DNA from: Solea solea | Taxonomy: Eukaryota > Chordata > Actinopteri > Pleuronectiformes > Soleidae | Assembly: GCF_958295425.1 (NCBI RefSeq) | Contig: NC_081137.1 | Location: 7,706,238 to 7,770,237 of the forward strand | Direction: 5' to 3' | Length of the DNA: 64,000 nt | In this document: one piece after another, positions 1-12,613 of the stretch | How the letters are laid out: every line of letters begins with the position of its first letter | Numbering within the stretch: the first letter of the stretch is position 1 | Notes under the pieces: model-generated | Told to the model about the DNA's origin: nothing | What the model saw: only the letters and a program-made list of their open reading frames with translations | Database searches by the model: none | Program-made: the position numbers and the translations under genes

Positions 1-3000
1 TTCAGGCTGTAGCTGCGTACTGCTGCATACTGTACTGTAACCTCTCCTTGCTGCTAATATGACCCAGAAGACGTTCAAATAATCGGATCAACCTCTGCTG
101 CTCTGTGCATGTGCATCTGCAAATTCGGTGCACACTCACGCCACTACCTGGAGACTTTTTTTATTTTTCAAATGACGCCAATTATAATGACGGTCATCGG
201 TTTCGTTAAGCTTAAGAATATTATTATATCCTTGGTGGGGCTGATGAGCGCTTTTTGGACTCAAACCAACAGTTGCATTAGAGGCTTTAGTGCTTCTACA
301 CAGCATGCAGCAGCTGGAGAGCCTTTAACAGGTAAAAGCCAACTGGTCAATAAACATGACAGTGACCTCTAGTGAAATATGCAATGTCAAACTATGAATT
401 TGTATGTGTTTGAATAAAAAGGTTGTTTTTTTTTTTAAATACAACTGCGAGCATTATCGGCTCCAGACTGACCACTGACCACACTTGGGTTGCCTCAGGA
501 ACGTATCATGGCAACCCACACACAGCCTGAGTCGGATTAGATTAGTATTACCACATTTGATTTCCCAGACCTAAGGCCTGTGATTAAAATGTGTATCCAC
601 AGTCTTAACCTGAAATGTGTATCTGTGCTGGCTTTACAAGATCAAACCTTTGTATCTTAGTTCCACAGTAATAACAGTCTAGATTTACCATTTCTACTAA
701 TCACAATGGGATTGTTTTATAGTACATTGAGGTACAGTGATAGATAACATTTTTAAATTGCCTACCATCTTATGATGCCGACGTTTCTTGACTTTCCGCA
801 CATTGTTGAGGAGATGGCACCCCATCTTTTTGGCGTACCACACTGACATCAACATTCTGCTTCAAGGGCCAAAATAGAAGTCACTGTTGATATTCGGGAG
901 CAAACCCTGCTCGCTTCCAAAATGACCAACACACACGCAGTGAGAGTGTGTCTGCAAGAGTTAGAGTAAGCTCTGCAAGTGTCTCCTTTTAAAAAGGGCA
1001 ACAAAGGCATTGTCGTAAAGTGAGACATCAGGTCTAGGCCCTGCCATAACAGTCACTCAGAGAACTCAGAGCATCCAGATCACCTAAATTAAAAAGTGTT
1101 TTTTTCCACTCAATCTAAAAAGATCATAATATTTAAAAATAGTACGACAAAGGATGTACCTTTTGTACACTTTGTAATTCAGAGTCGCAGTGAAGGCACA
1201 GCCAAATTAGCATCCTTTTCTTGCTGAGTAGGTGAGACTTCATTTGAGGAAGCCCATAATCATCCGCCAACCCAAAGCTCGAATTATACAAATTACTCAT
1301 CACCAAAAAAACCTCATATTATTATCCGAGACACACTTGTCCTGTCTTCAGAAATCATCCATCCAGAGTTTTAAAAAAGGCGTTTACAAATGGATCCCTC
1401 CGTTCTTCGTCATCCGTGGCAGTGGACTGTGATAGCGGTGCCTCCCTGTTACTGGTCTGTGCTCAGTGAAAATGCAGTTCATATTTTCTGCTGCTTCTGT
1501 ACTGTACCCCTCCCATCCCACTGCCAAGGGAAAGGAGAGCGAGCAGGAAAGTTTGATGGCAATTACTTAGCTGTCTCTCTGTATAATGTCGATGCTGGTG
1601 ATGTGAGAGGGGGAGGAATTGTTCTTTGGCTGGATGTAGAAGGACAAGCAGCTCAGACTGGCCTGTCTTATCTTAGACTACAAAATACTACTACATTTTC
1701 ATTCAATAATGGCTTTTTTAAAGCTCTGCATGGCACATCTAAAAATGCACAGTGTATCACTTGACCTTTCAGGTGCACTAAGCATGCATGTGCTGGTGTA
1801 AACAGGAAGCTGATTGTCCCTGCAGTTCATTGCTTAATTTCAGAGAGTACGACGTAGAAGAAAAAACCAATGTTTAAACAGTCAGAGAAAGGATTTCTGT
1901 TACCGATGACGAGGTGAAATTGATGGCCGAGATGTGAGTGTGTGTGTGTAACTGCGTCATTGTTTTCAACGGTCTCCATTTCTGTCTGACCAGAATAAAA
2001 TGATGGCGTTTTCGAACAAAAACAGAGCCAGGCGTGTTCTCAACCTCCACCGTATTCAGAGCAAGATTTATACATTTTTAAACAAAAATCATGTGGACTG
2101 GAGACAGGTTAACCCTTGGTTCCACTAAATCAGGTCAGTGAAACCCCAATAGTAGCACTAATGCTGGAACATATAGCTTGACATCAGATAATTTAAGTTA
2201 GTCAGTGCATTTTAATTTCTCTTCTGCTGACAAAGAGCTGATGTGCTCTATACTTTATATGCACATAAGAGCACAGAGGCGTGCACACTTAACAGACTTA
2301 GGACAGACTGAAGGACAAGCTGGCAGCTGATGTTCCCATTTTGTTGAATAAAATCCCCTCCATCTATCTATCTAATTTTCTCACCCGTCCAAACACAAGG
2401 CCCTCTCTATCCGTCTTACTCCACCATTTAACATGAACAGCTCTCTCCTTCTCTTTCTGAGTGCATATTATTTTTTTCCCTCCGTCTTGCTTCCCTCTCC
2501 TTCCCGAAGGACCTGAGCTGCTGCCGCCGCTGCTGCTGCTGCACAGTAATTACACCAAAGCTGCAGGGACATATTTAAACATTTATTAAAGAAAACTAAG
2601 GAGGATGGAGAAAATGAAGATAGAAACCAGATACCAACCAGACAAGAGTGCAGAGCAGAGAGGGGAGGGTGTAAATTGAGAGCTCTTGGGGGAAAAAGGA
2701 AAACATTAATTGAATCCATACATTAAAAACGATTGTTTGTATGCTAAGTGCCATACACTTATCTTGGAGGGGTTGACTGTTTTGTCTGAAGAAGACTTGT
2801 GCAAAATAGTATTGTGTCAGGGCTGTGGTGAGCTGAGCCGGAAACATGATATACTGTTGGTTTTCATTTAAATGGATTGTAACATAAACTGGGGGCAGTG
2901 GGAGTCGTCAGTTAAAGCACATTGTGCCTGCTGTTGTTCACTCCCAGCTCTTCAGCTGAAGGTTAAATAGAAATGTAATATCAATGAATACATTGTTCAG

Positions 3001-5069
3001 ATGCTATAGCACTGTGGCTGTGCTGTCAGCATTTGAGCTATAATGATTCTTTTTTGAGTATGTTTTTCCAAATTCTTCAGAGACTGACACACTATATGTG
3101 GAATTTGAAGGCATAGTAAACTCAGCCATGAAAAGGATGCCTATAGAATTTGCTGCTAAGGTAGCTGCAGCTCTGGAGCCTCATGCCTGTGAACCTAGAT
3201 TTAGATTTTCATTACACTGTCTTTAAAGTGTAAAGATTCTGCAACATTTATCTGTGAAGTTCCATGTTGCAGTTTAATATATCCTATGGAGACAACCTAT
3301 GTAGCCTTCAGTTAGCATCAAAACTCAAAAGATGTATATGTAAATAATGAAAAACAACAATTCATACAATCAGATCATTGCACACTGATAAAAATAAGTG
3401 TCATTATTAATGATTTCACCTTAGTTTTACACACTGTACCTTTGAAAAGATCAAACGATATGTTTGCTTCTTTAAATCCAGTTTATATGAAATGTATTTT
3501 GACTTTGTGTTTGCAGTCGAAAAGAATCACTTTCATCACACCCCACTTAAATTTATGAAGCCACATAATAAGAGGAGAGCATAATACAGAAGACTTATAG
3601 AGTCATATACAGTGTTAGAGGCAGCAAGATTCATTAATGTGAGAACCGATCAATACAGAAGTTCTGCACAGTGTGAATAAAAAAAAATCTTCCCAATTAC
3701 ATTACACTCTAAGTTTAAAAAAAAAAAAAAAAATGTATGTCATTTGAAGCTGAAGCACCTCTTTGCTAAATCATGTACATAACCCAAAGACCTCCACTTA
3801 CTTTGCCAAACCATCGCAGAGCTTCCAGAGACAATCCTAGCCATAAATCATTGAGCGCCTGGAGTGGTACTGGCAAACCCCATGCCATTAACGCAATAAA
3901 GAGACAGACTGACGACACCACCTACACATCAATGACAACCACACAGGCACGGCGGCTGCTTGGACAGCCACACACACACATACACACAGGCGTTTCTGCA
4001 ACGCATCTTTCAGACAGTACATACAACATATATAACAAAGCAGTGTGGTAAATTGAAAGCATGCATATGCTGGCGGAAGTAATTATGCACATGTGTGAGT
4101 GAAATGTATAAGAAGACATATTTATTGATGACTTTACTCTGAAGGTTGCAGATGTCCTGTATGTTAAACAGTGTAATTGTGAATTATGAGCAGACACTGT
4201 TGGACGGGATGCGTTCAAGGTCAGTGTGAGCAGAAGTGATGTACAAGAGTAACTTCATTTGTTCACCAGAGACTTGGATGGAACAATTTAAAAGATTACT
4301 CATGATCCTGTGTCTTTTAATTATTTTTTGTTTTCTGATTTGCTATTTTTACTGAAGAATGTTTAAAAAAAAAAACAAAAAAAAAAACAACAATTTGATC
4401 ATTATTTATTTGGTGCTTAAGTATGAAATCCTCTGCTATTGTATTTTTGTCATTTGTTTTTGCAAGACAGACAAAAAACAAATATCATGTGATTAATTCA
4501 TGGCACATGAGGCTAAGTCTTTCTGTCAACATAGCTATCTTTTCAAGGTGATGAAAGTTGCTGCACAGTCTCACACTGACCCCTACAGGTTTCAGTCTGT
4601 CCTGCAAAAAGATTACATCTATGTCTGTCAAACACTCATGATGCTCCATGGTGCAAACATATCACCTCAATGTTTCGGTCCCTCTAGACCTTTGTTCCAA
4701 CTTCTTTGAAACATTTTTAACAAACAAAAAAAGTCCTCCACTCTGTCTGGCATTTATCTATCTGTGAGTGTGTTTCTCAGTCATTGACTATGATGTGTTT
4801 ACAGTTAAATAAGAACATTCTGAATTGGGGGCAGGGAAAAACATCAATTTATTTATAACATATCTGTCAGATTTGAATGATTATGAAAACACTCATATCA
4901 TAAGAATACAGAGAGGATGGTGTTGAACGGGCAGTCGTCTCACAGAATTCACAGAAAGCCCGGTGTAAAGAGATGAGGACACAAAACACACTGATGTTGA
5001 TGACTGATGATGACACGGGTAACTTTTTTGTGGGAGTGACGGAGGGGGCACGGATCATGTTGCTCTTAC
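1..5069. other. Intron after dlg4 exon 3 (partial), no gene seen
   Basis: No coding exon of the VNTD/VNGTE or PDZ1 type is found in any frame, so the next dlg4 exon is outside the window. The stretch is ordinary AT-rich DNA with an A-run at about 3717-3733, A-runs at 4364-4390 and a GCN repeat near 2519-2543. I see no transposon copy clear enough to name. Confidence 0.6.
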
Positions 5070-5126
5070 CAGTGTGGAAACAGCGGAGGTGTACATTGGA
5101 GTGTGTCCCGTAGACATCAACACAGG
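5070..5126 (-). CDS. dlg4: dlg4 exon 3, 57-base phase-0 exon
   Basis: On the minus strand a good pyrimidine tract (ctctcccctctgttgtttt) and gcag acceptor precede 57 bases that read PVLMSTGHTPMYTSAVSTL in the frame of exon 2. A strong donor, CTG|GTAAGA, follows. Being 19 whole codons in phase 0, it can be included or skipped without a frame change, so it may be a cassette. I do not recognise the peptide from mammalian PSD-95. In the family this place, just before the conserved VNTD...VNGTE block and PDZ1, is variable. It is rich in Ser/Thr and has one TP pair, so it could be a phosphorylated linker (inference). In other frames the same DNA is open too, so the frame call depends on joining to exon 2. 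The following exon is not within the window. Confidence 0.8.
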
Positions 5127-5494
5127 CTGCAAAACAACAGAGGGGAGAGGGTAATTGTGCAAAGGCATGCAAATGGGAACAGAAGAGGAACAGTGGGTGC
5201 TGCCTTGTCTTTTCTTACCTCTCCTCCCTGGGGAGACGCTGATAAATTAATCTTTGTCATAATCTCACAGATTTACTTCTAGGTTAGCCGAAGTATGTAT
5301 CAAAATTAGGTCAAATTATTTAATGATACTGGATTTATTGTGATATCATTCTTTTATATGCCTATCTATCTCAATACTATAATTTTAGTATGATCAGACC
5401 ACCAAGTACATTGTACATTGTAGGGCAATCAAACGAGTCACTGGTAAGAGTCAATTCAGTAATTGTGCTGTGATTTTTTTTTACATTGATAGGG

Positions 5495-6045
5495 AATTTT
5501 TTAGGTGCGATTTGATTATAAAACGATTATCGATACATCTTGAATTTGATGCATCTTGACGCACACTTTTAAATCAGTCTTTTGAAAGTCTTTGTCGCTG
5601 CTATTTTTAATAACAGTGCAATTGTAATGGAAACAAGAGTCTAATGCATTTCCATAATCATTTATTCAACTAAATGAAATGTGTAAACTGGAAAGTGACA
5701 AATGCAGCGTAAAGGAGTAACATATTGAATCACAATTCACATAAGATGAATCATGCTTTTACGTGCAATAACAGCTCAGCATCATCAGCACCCGTGTGGT
5801 CAGTCATTGCTCGTGTTTGGAGCACATGTGACATTAGCCTCCAGTTGTCAGTGATAAAGTGCAAATTGATAGTAATTTCTATCCTACCCGTGAGGCCGTG
5901 ACTTCTGTTTTGGTTTCATTGTTGAGTGTTCGGTGAGTCAGTGAAATAACGCTGCTGTATCTCGACTATTTCACGTCATTTAACATTCAAATAATCGGAA
6001 TTTGGACATTTGTGAATCGATTAAGAGTTGATCACAACTTTATTT
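5495..6045. mobile_element. Degenerate hAT-like relic (CGATT-rich ends)
   Basis: The left side reads 'aggtgcgatttgattataaa' and 'acgattatcgatacatcttg'. The right side reads 'aataatcggaatttggacat' and 'ttgtgaatcgattaag'. Such CGATT-rich opposed ends are typical of a common non-autonomous fish element. No target duplication can be read. Confidence 0.4.
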
Positions 6046-7048
6046 CATGAATCTATTTAATGTTATATAAGATTATATATAATCTTATATGGAAAAAAAA
6101 TATATATTTTTCTCTGACCTATCTGACTATTGTTGATGGAATAGTGTGAACAAGCTTATTCAGAATCAGCTGTCAAGAACAATGGGGTCATTTTGCCTGT
6201 TAAAGCTCAGTGGATTTTTGCCCTGTACATCTGAAGCTGCTATATACTGGAAACAATACACCATGCTATGGATTTTACAAGTAGCAGCAGTGTGAGCATT
6301 TTTCACTTGTCAGGAGACACGTTCCCTCCCACTGGAGAAGTTTTCTATTCCAGTAAAGCACGAGTACGGATGTTGGGAGAGATGTCATTTGACCTGCTAC
6401 CTGGGAGGTAGGGTCAGCAAATGATATGTTCAGATATATTCTGTATATACAAACATGGCCTTTTGTCATTATGCCCTGTTATACATTTTGAACTTCAGTG
6501 CATTGTTTACAGTAGCTGTCAGTGTACTCGACAGATCACGATTTTTCTCCACTGTTCAGAGGTTCAAACAGACATTAGGCTACAAGTCAGCTGTGTTAAC
6601 CATTAAGCAGTTAGTTTAAAGGTTAACAAGCAGGGACAGGGATGTAAAGGGGGGGCAGGGTTGTGAAAATGGAAAAACTATAGAGAAGAGGAAACTCATT
6701 TTAAGTAACCCAAGACATTTGACAGGGATGCCTCTAAAACCCTTTTTCTTGGCAGGTACCAATATACACAACCTTAAATACCAATACAGTAATTGTACTT
6801 TGTTTTTTAAACTACTAAGATAACATTTAACCAGCCATTTCAAACTCTATAACAAATATTCTGCTCCCTTAAAGAACAAATAGACATTTGTACTTTTACT
6901 TTTATGCTTAGTGAAACATTGCTTTGAAATTTAAGGTTTGTTGGATCATATTGTATTTTACATTTTTCTTTTTTCTGATATCCAGCGTATTGTATCCCTA
7001 GTTATTATAGTAACGGAAAGCAAGGGGTAACACTTGACAAACCAACCA

Positions 7049-7069
7049 CCATCATCATCATCATCATCA
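7049..7069. repeat. (CAT)n microsatellite
   Basis: About 7 CAT units, with more scattered CATCAT units to the right. Confidence 0.93.
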
Positions 7070-8025
7070 GTCTAAATCTAATTGAAACAGTCATCATTAT
7101 CATCAGCATTATCCTCAAACTTTGTCATTTGTTACACACATCATCAGGCAGTTATTCAAGCTTGGTGCTCAGCTATTTGTTACATATTTCATATTGTACA
7201 TACATACACACATGTTTCTAACTAGTCAAGGATGCAGTCGGTTGATATACAGTGCAATGATTCAAACGATTAATGATGAATTAAGTTAGCCCAGACCGTT
7301 ATACTCTGTCTGAGGAGACAGACTTCATAAATAATGACAGGATTCCGGAAATGGAAACAGCACCAGTGTGGGTTCCCAAAACATTGTGAACAACGAGATA
7401 GAAGAAAACATCCCCCAGATGGAATTTTGCTGCAGTGAAGGTGTCTCAGTAACAGTGTTATTGTTGCTTTTACCCACTATTGCAGTTTTTGTTTCAACTT
7501 TTGAGTCAGTCAACACACTGAGCAGCAGAATGTCTTTTTTTGCCTTTTGTAAATGAAGGAAATCTCCCTGTTAGGGAGTCTTTTAAAGAGATATGGGACC
7601 CCTCTCAGATGCAGCTCTCTAGGTTTATTTATCATTGTGCTGTATTTGTCTGGAGGGATAATATGAAGACGATAGTGCTTATTTTGGACTGACAAGTAAG
7701 GAGAGAAAAATCATGTTACACAAACATCACTGACTGATGATGATTCTTGCTTCTTGTTTCTGCTCCTTCCATTATCGCAGATCACTCGTATAAAAGCAGC
7801 CATCCAGCAAAATGCTCTTAATTCACTGATTTGAGTTAAACACCGTAGGAGTCAGAACAATGAGCAATTAGAGCACCACAGGCATGAAGTACAGCCAGGC
7901 AAAATGATTTATATGTGCAAAGATGTGACATTAACAACAATTTCTGAATATTTCTGCATGTAATGAAAATCCTTAACTGAAGTGTTTACCTGCTAGCCAC
8001 AGAATTTGATGTGCATGTACAGACA

Positions 8026-8027
<2 letters not shown>

Positions 8028-8089
<62 letters not shown>
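8028..8089. repeat. (TA)n microsatellite
   Basis: About 31 uninterrupted TA units in the intron between exons 2 and 3. Confidence 0.97.
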
Positions 8090-8093
<4 letters not shown>

Positions 8094-11000
8094 TGTTTAT
8101 ATTTTTACCACTGCATGCAGACAAAGTTATTTTTCCAGCTATGAAAAGGGCTTCTCAGTCATTATTTAAGTACATCTCGATGGAGGACTGGTAAAAGGCA
8201 GTGGCTGTGCTGATTATAGGCTTGACAACACCATTTGTTCTTCTTATTGTTAACAAATCTCTTGTCTGGATTTTCACTGTCACATTCACATTTCTCTTTG
8301 ACGGCACAAATCTTTTGAAACAGGTCATAAATACTTTGTGTCATTTTAACTCAGTGATTTTCAGCCTGTAGCTTTTTTTGCAACTGTTGCTCCAACAGTG
8401 AGTTAGTAGTGCTTTCTTTCCGGACTATTTTTAGTTGTGGATTAACACAAATTGATGCGTTAATGAGTATTTTTGGCAGCAAGACAGTCCACGTGGGATT
8501 GAGTAAAAACAGACGAGTGTCCACAGGCCATGTCACCCTTTGCAATGGTGTGGTGACTCACTGATGTTTTTAATAGTTTCTGGACATGACAGCTCATCCG
8601 TGGCACAGACAAATGAGCTAAATTGCACTTCAGCTACATGAGCAATACTTACAATATATGATACGCTGATTGTTGTTTGTCTATATGAAAAGTATTAAAT
8701 ATTAGCCACTTAATATCTCTTAATAGATATTGCAGGTACTGACATTCTTGCTCACAGTTTTAAACATAAAATGAATTTCCTGGAGGTGACTTCACAGAGG
8801 AGCCAGTCAGATTTTCTCTTACCTCAAGCCTGACGGGAAATGACTGAGTAAGTCACATAATCGATGTGAAACACTGGCAGTCACATATCACATTTAAACT
8901 TTTTTTATTAAGCAGACTCAAATTACCCCACGGAAAGGTGCATTTTAGGCAAAAGGAGTGACACTCTTGTAAATGGTGCATCCATCACTGCATCTGCTGA
9001 CTGTCAAACTCCACTGAGACAAAGGAAGTTAATCACACCGTCAGAAAATGACAGCACATTGTCAAAAAAATCATTCTCATGGTGTCTGTAACAAGCCGTG
9101 TAACTGCTACATAAAAATATTGGACACTGATGGTGTTTGGATTTTTTTGTGGATATCACTGACTGGTAAAATCCCCCCAGGACAGAACAACCACAGAGGG
9201 AGGGGCTTATTTCTCTCCACATTGGTTATTGCCTGTTGAAATTTCCCCATTCACAGAACTCAGGGGTCAAATGCACATAATCAGTGGAAGACCTGAGATA
9301 AAGGCAACATGAAATTAAAATAAAAATGTAGGTTTTGTGTAAATCAGGTCACATGAGTAGTAATTGCATATATTTAATTTACATTAACACAACATTGGGC
9401 ATTAATACTTTGCATAAAGCTGCATTAAAGCTTAGCATGCTTTCTGTGTCACAATGTCATAATAATGATTTCCTTTGTGACCCATGATTAACTGATTTGA
9501 TGATAATTTAACAGTTGATATGAGAGTTAGTTATGTCCCCTTGTGTCAAATAATGTATATTTTTTAGTGTGCCATATGATAACTGGAACAGGTCCTCCAA
9601 TGCCACTAAAGTTTTCAATTTCGGGAGTGATCCACCTGAGCACCGAGCACACAATATCCATGGCCACTGTAGCTCATGCTGAACATGCGTTGTATATTTT
9701 AAATTGAAGCTGCAAAGCACAATAACTCAGCCTCTCCTCTCTGCTCATTACAGGAGAACATTTTAATGGACGTCTCTGCTCCCCAGTGACACCAGTGTAC
9801 TTGCCTTAGGGGAAAGCAGTAGCATTACACCTACAAAGTATATAAATACAGCTGTGTGGTCTTAATGTCTGGTGAGGCTGTGAAATAACCTTTGTCGGCA
9901 TAGGAGATGGATCGTTATTAAATGAGCATTATAGCTTACACCTGCTTGCATTTGTAGCTACAGTAACTACAAGTAATCGTTACAACACTCAAGGCAAACG
10001 GACTGTGCTCATGTTCCCCCTGATGTCAGCTGTATCTTCTGACTGTGACAAGGAGGTCTTGTGTTTGTTGGTGCCAGTAGAACCAGAGAAAATATAAGTT
10101 CCATGTTGAAACATGGAGTTGAGTTTAAATGCATTTTTATGCAGCAGGTGAACTTTGTTCGTAAGATCAACCACCTTGAAATCTATCATTGACAGACTGA
10201 CATACTGTATGTAATAGAAAGTAGAAATTAATAGAAGTAGAAATTACCATTTTTGATTTTTCACACGTATTTGAGGCAAAGCTCTCATTACTTGGAGGAG
10301 GAGGCGTTCATGGTGTTGTACACGTTTAGCGTAAACTTGCACTGGTGCTTTTGGAAATAATAATAGTAGGCCTAACATTATTTTGGTTAAAAAAAGCAGA
10401 GCACTGCTGCATCCCTCTGTGCACATCCTAATTCTCTAATTTGTTGCTTAATACTTTTGGTAACTTCTTCAGACACTGACTGTAGAACATCTCTGCTTCA
10501 TTGGCAGGAAGTGACCATGCAGATAGTCAAATTTCTCAATTATCTTTTCAGGAGAAATCATAATTTTTTTAAACGGCATTTTCATTTTAGGTCATGATGA
10601 AAACAGCTACTTAAAGACAACGTATTTGATCTAACGTTTTCGATCTATAGTTTTCCCTTAGTGACAACTGACTGGAAGTAAAGGATCTGGCTTATATTTT
10701 AGAGGAAGCTGTAAGGTAGTCCATTCTATCTGTAGCTATATGTGTCACTATAAGTGTTAATTGCACAAATCTAATTTAGAGAGATTTTATTTCAACCCAT
10801 GGTCTAAATTGTGTTTGTGTCTGGTATAACATTTGGTTTGGATAAACTGATTTCAGGCCGTATCATTTTAATGGTTTAGGTGTAATGGTTTAGGTGATCA
10901 GATTACTCAATCCTGAACACATCTTGGTGTCCACTTAGACTTTGATTTTCCTGCTGTTAATACCTGATATCCAATTACCCAATGTGCAAGTCAAAGGCCA

Positions 11001-11367
11001 GACGTCTTCATAAATATATTATGTTCCCATTAAATTATTTATGTTGAAGAATCATCTGGATTTCAAAATGGCCAACAGACCCTCTTAACTGCAAAGTTAT
11101 GATCAATGAAATAAAAAAAGAACTAGCTTAGAGCATACTATGCCTCTCAGTGTAAAAATGACAGTATAATGACTGAAAATCTGTTTTATTTCAGATTTAA
11201 TGTGTTTTTTTTATCATTTAAAGTAATTAGAATTATAATTTACTGTCTCATTCTACTTTTTCCACAACTTATTTAAATATCAGGTAAAAAATGGCCCATT
11301 CCTCTGCCGTTGTGTTAGTGTTAGGTATTGATCGGTGTGCATACAGTAAATGAATGTGTGTTGTGCT

Positions 11368-11392
11368 TGTGTGTGTGTGTGTGTGTGTGTGT
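11368..11392. repeat. (TG)n repeat just past the exon 2 donor
   Basis: About 12 TG units; CA on the transcribed strand. The first CA unit is about 17 bases inside the intron from the exon 2 donor. Confidence 0.95.
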
Positions 11393-11409
11393 TTGTGTAT
11401 GTGCACTAC

Positions 11410-11571
11410 CTTGACAGGAGAGATATGTGTGTGTGGTGTGTAGCCATGTATGGCCTCCATGGCAGCGAGGTTCTTGTCACTCATATGAAGCATCTCGGCA
11501 CTTTTCCCTGGAGCCAGATGTGCTGGACTGTGCTCCAAGGGGGGCGTCTCCTCATCCTGGTACCTGTACTT
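11410..11571 (-). CDS. dlg4: dlg4 shared exon 2 (KYRYQDEETPPLEHSPAHL...)
   Basis: The exon is 162 bases, 54 codons, phase 0 at both ends. It begins KYRYQDEETPPLEHSPAHL and ends HTHISPVK, with acceptor TAG|AAG and donor AAG|GTAGTG. The first 19 residues match PSD-95, with Glu for Asp at residue 18. Joined to MDCLCIVTTK they keep Thr19-Pro and Ser25-Pro, the sites reported as CDK5 targets, and the PEST-like stretch tied to ubiquitination of PSD-95. The second half (LHMSDKNLAAMEAIHGYTPH, then THISPVK) resembles the PSD-93 segment HVSEKNL...HGY...HISPLK, which mammalian PSD-95 lacks as I remember it. The acceptor's pyrimidine tract is a (TG)n repeat and a (CA)n repeat lies about 17 bases past the donor, which is unusual. 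It is the hub to which each first exon can splice. Confidence 0.95.
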
Positions 11572-11573
11572 CT

Positions 11574-11594
11574 ACACACACACACACACACACA
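11574..11594. repeat. (AC)n repeat forming the exon 2 acceptor tract
   Basis: About 10 units; (TG)n on the transcribed strand, running straight into the TAG acceptor with no other pyrimidine tract in between. Confidence 0.95.
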
Positions 11595-11737
11595 AACAAG
11601 GCTATTAGTCTCTGGTAGATGAGTTTTTTCTAAACCTGATGTCGATCAGGACAGCTAATGATATATGGTGTTGGTTTTTTTTCCACCTGTTTTTCTTCCT
11701 TTATTTGATGAAATATAACAGTGTAGTTTATCATTAA

Positions 11738-11805
11738 GGTCCTCTGTGTAAGAATTGGTGACATCTAAGGGTAAAACTTCAGATTGCAAGAGATGGAGAA
11801 CTTCG
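11738..11805. repeat. Interspersed repeat end fragment, inverted
   Basis: 'aaggtcctctgtgtaagaat' and 'tggtgacatctaagggtaaa' are the reverse complement of the end of the ACACACTGGACC repeat family. Only this end is present. Confidence 0.45.
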
Positions 11806-12254
11806 CCCCTTCACTTACTTAATCACATCAGAGAACCACAGTGGCCTTAGCATTACCAGAAAGGTTGTTAACAAGTCTGCTCCTTGAGCAGTAGGACTGG
11901 AAAATACAGCCACAAACACTGCACTACAAGTGACACACAAATAAACACAAATAAAGATTTATTTTGTTTCTGACTGAAAGTTAGAGAAACCAATTAGTTG
12001 TGATTTTGAACTTCTACATGGACAGAAAAGTATACAGAACAGAACAAAATCACACAAATCTGAGGCAACATTCAGAGCAATCATCTCAAAATGTGTTTGC
12101 ATGAGGCATAATGTATCAAAATCTATAATACATTGCTTGAGTAAGGTTTCTGAGAGCAGAAATGTGTAAACGTAGATAAATAAGTAATAAACGGCCATAT
12201 AATTAAATAATAATTAATGGCAATGGACCTGATTGATCTGCCAACTAATTAGAC

Positions 12255-12613
12255 CAGGGGTGTCAAACTCATTCTGATAATAACCTGTAAACAACAAGAA
12301 CTCCAAATATCCTCTTTGTTTTCCATTTATTGAAGTATTATGAACAACATGACATTTCTTGACAAAAAATAAATGCAATTTCAACAAAATGATGCCTATG
12401 TTTACCATTTACACACGAGCATTACAACATACAGATCCCAGTGGATCACAAAGGGACAAAAACGTTTACTCACAGGTTTCTGGAACTGAAAAATGTAATT
12501 TTAGATTCTAATCTTAACGTGAAATTTTCACAAATTCATCCTGCGGGCTGCATCGGACCCTCTGGTGGGCCGGTCCTAACCCTAACCCACGGGCCGTACA
12601 CTTGACACCCCTG
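12255..12613. mobile_element. hAT-type MITE with 8-bp target duplication
   Basis: The ends are inverted repeats: left CAGGGGTGTCAAACTCATT, right the reverse complement of CAGGGGTGTCAAGTGTACGG. The flanks AATTAGAC (12247-12254) and AATTAGAT (12614-12621) are an 8-bp target-site duplication with one change. These ends are typical of Charlie-like hAT elements. At 359 bp it has no transposase and is non-autonomous. Confidence 0.88.

Larger units (their letters stand above)
5127..11409. other. Intron between dlg4 exons 2 and 3
   Basis: 6.3 kb of non-coding DNA. It holds a hAT-like relic (5.5-6.05 kb), a (CAT)n run (7049-7069) and a (TA)n tract (8028-8089). The small open frames between these show no recognisable domain or splice context. 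Confidence 0.6.

Noticed and set aside
1..80. Possible minus-strand exon start after ttag at the left edge (frame reads QQGEVTVQYAAVRS)
   Set aside because: Weak acceptor, cut by the window edge, and not similar to the expected VNTD/VNGTE region of dlg4.
2468..2560. Possible dlg4 terminal exon (LWCNYC then an alanine run, stop) after gcag
   Set aside because: The phase would fit exon 3, but the pyrimidine tract is poor, the run is a GCN repeat, and the product would lack every PDZ domain.
5196..5230. Tiny minus-strand exon before a GAGAG|GTAAGA donor
   Set aside because: The implied exon is about 20 bases, breaks the frame and has a poor acceptor tract. Probably a chance donor.
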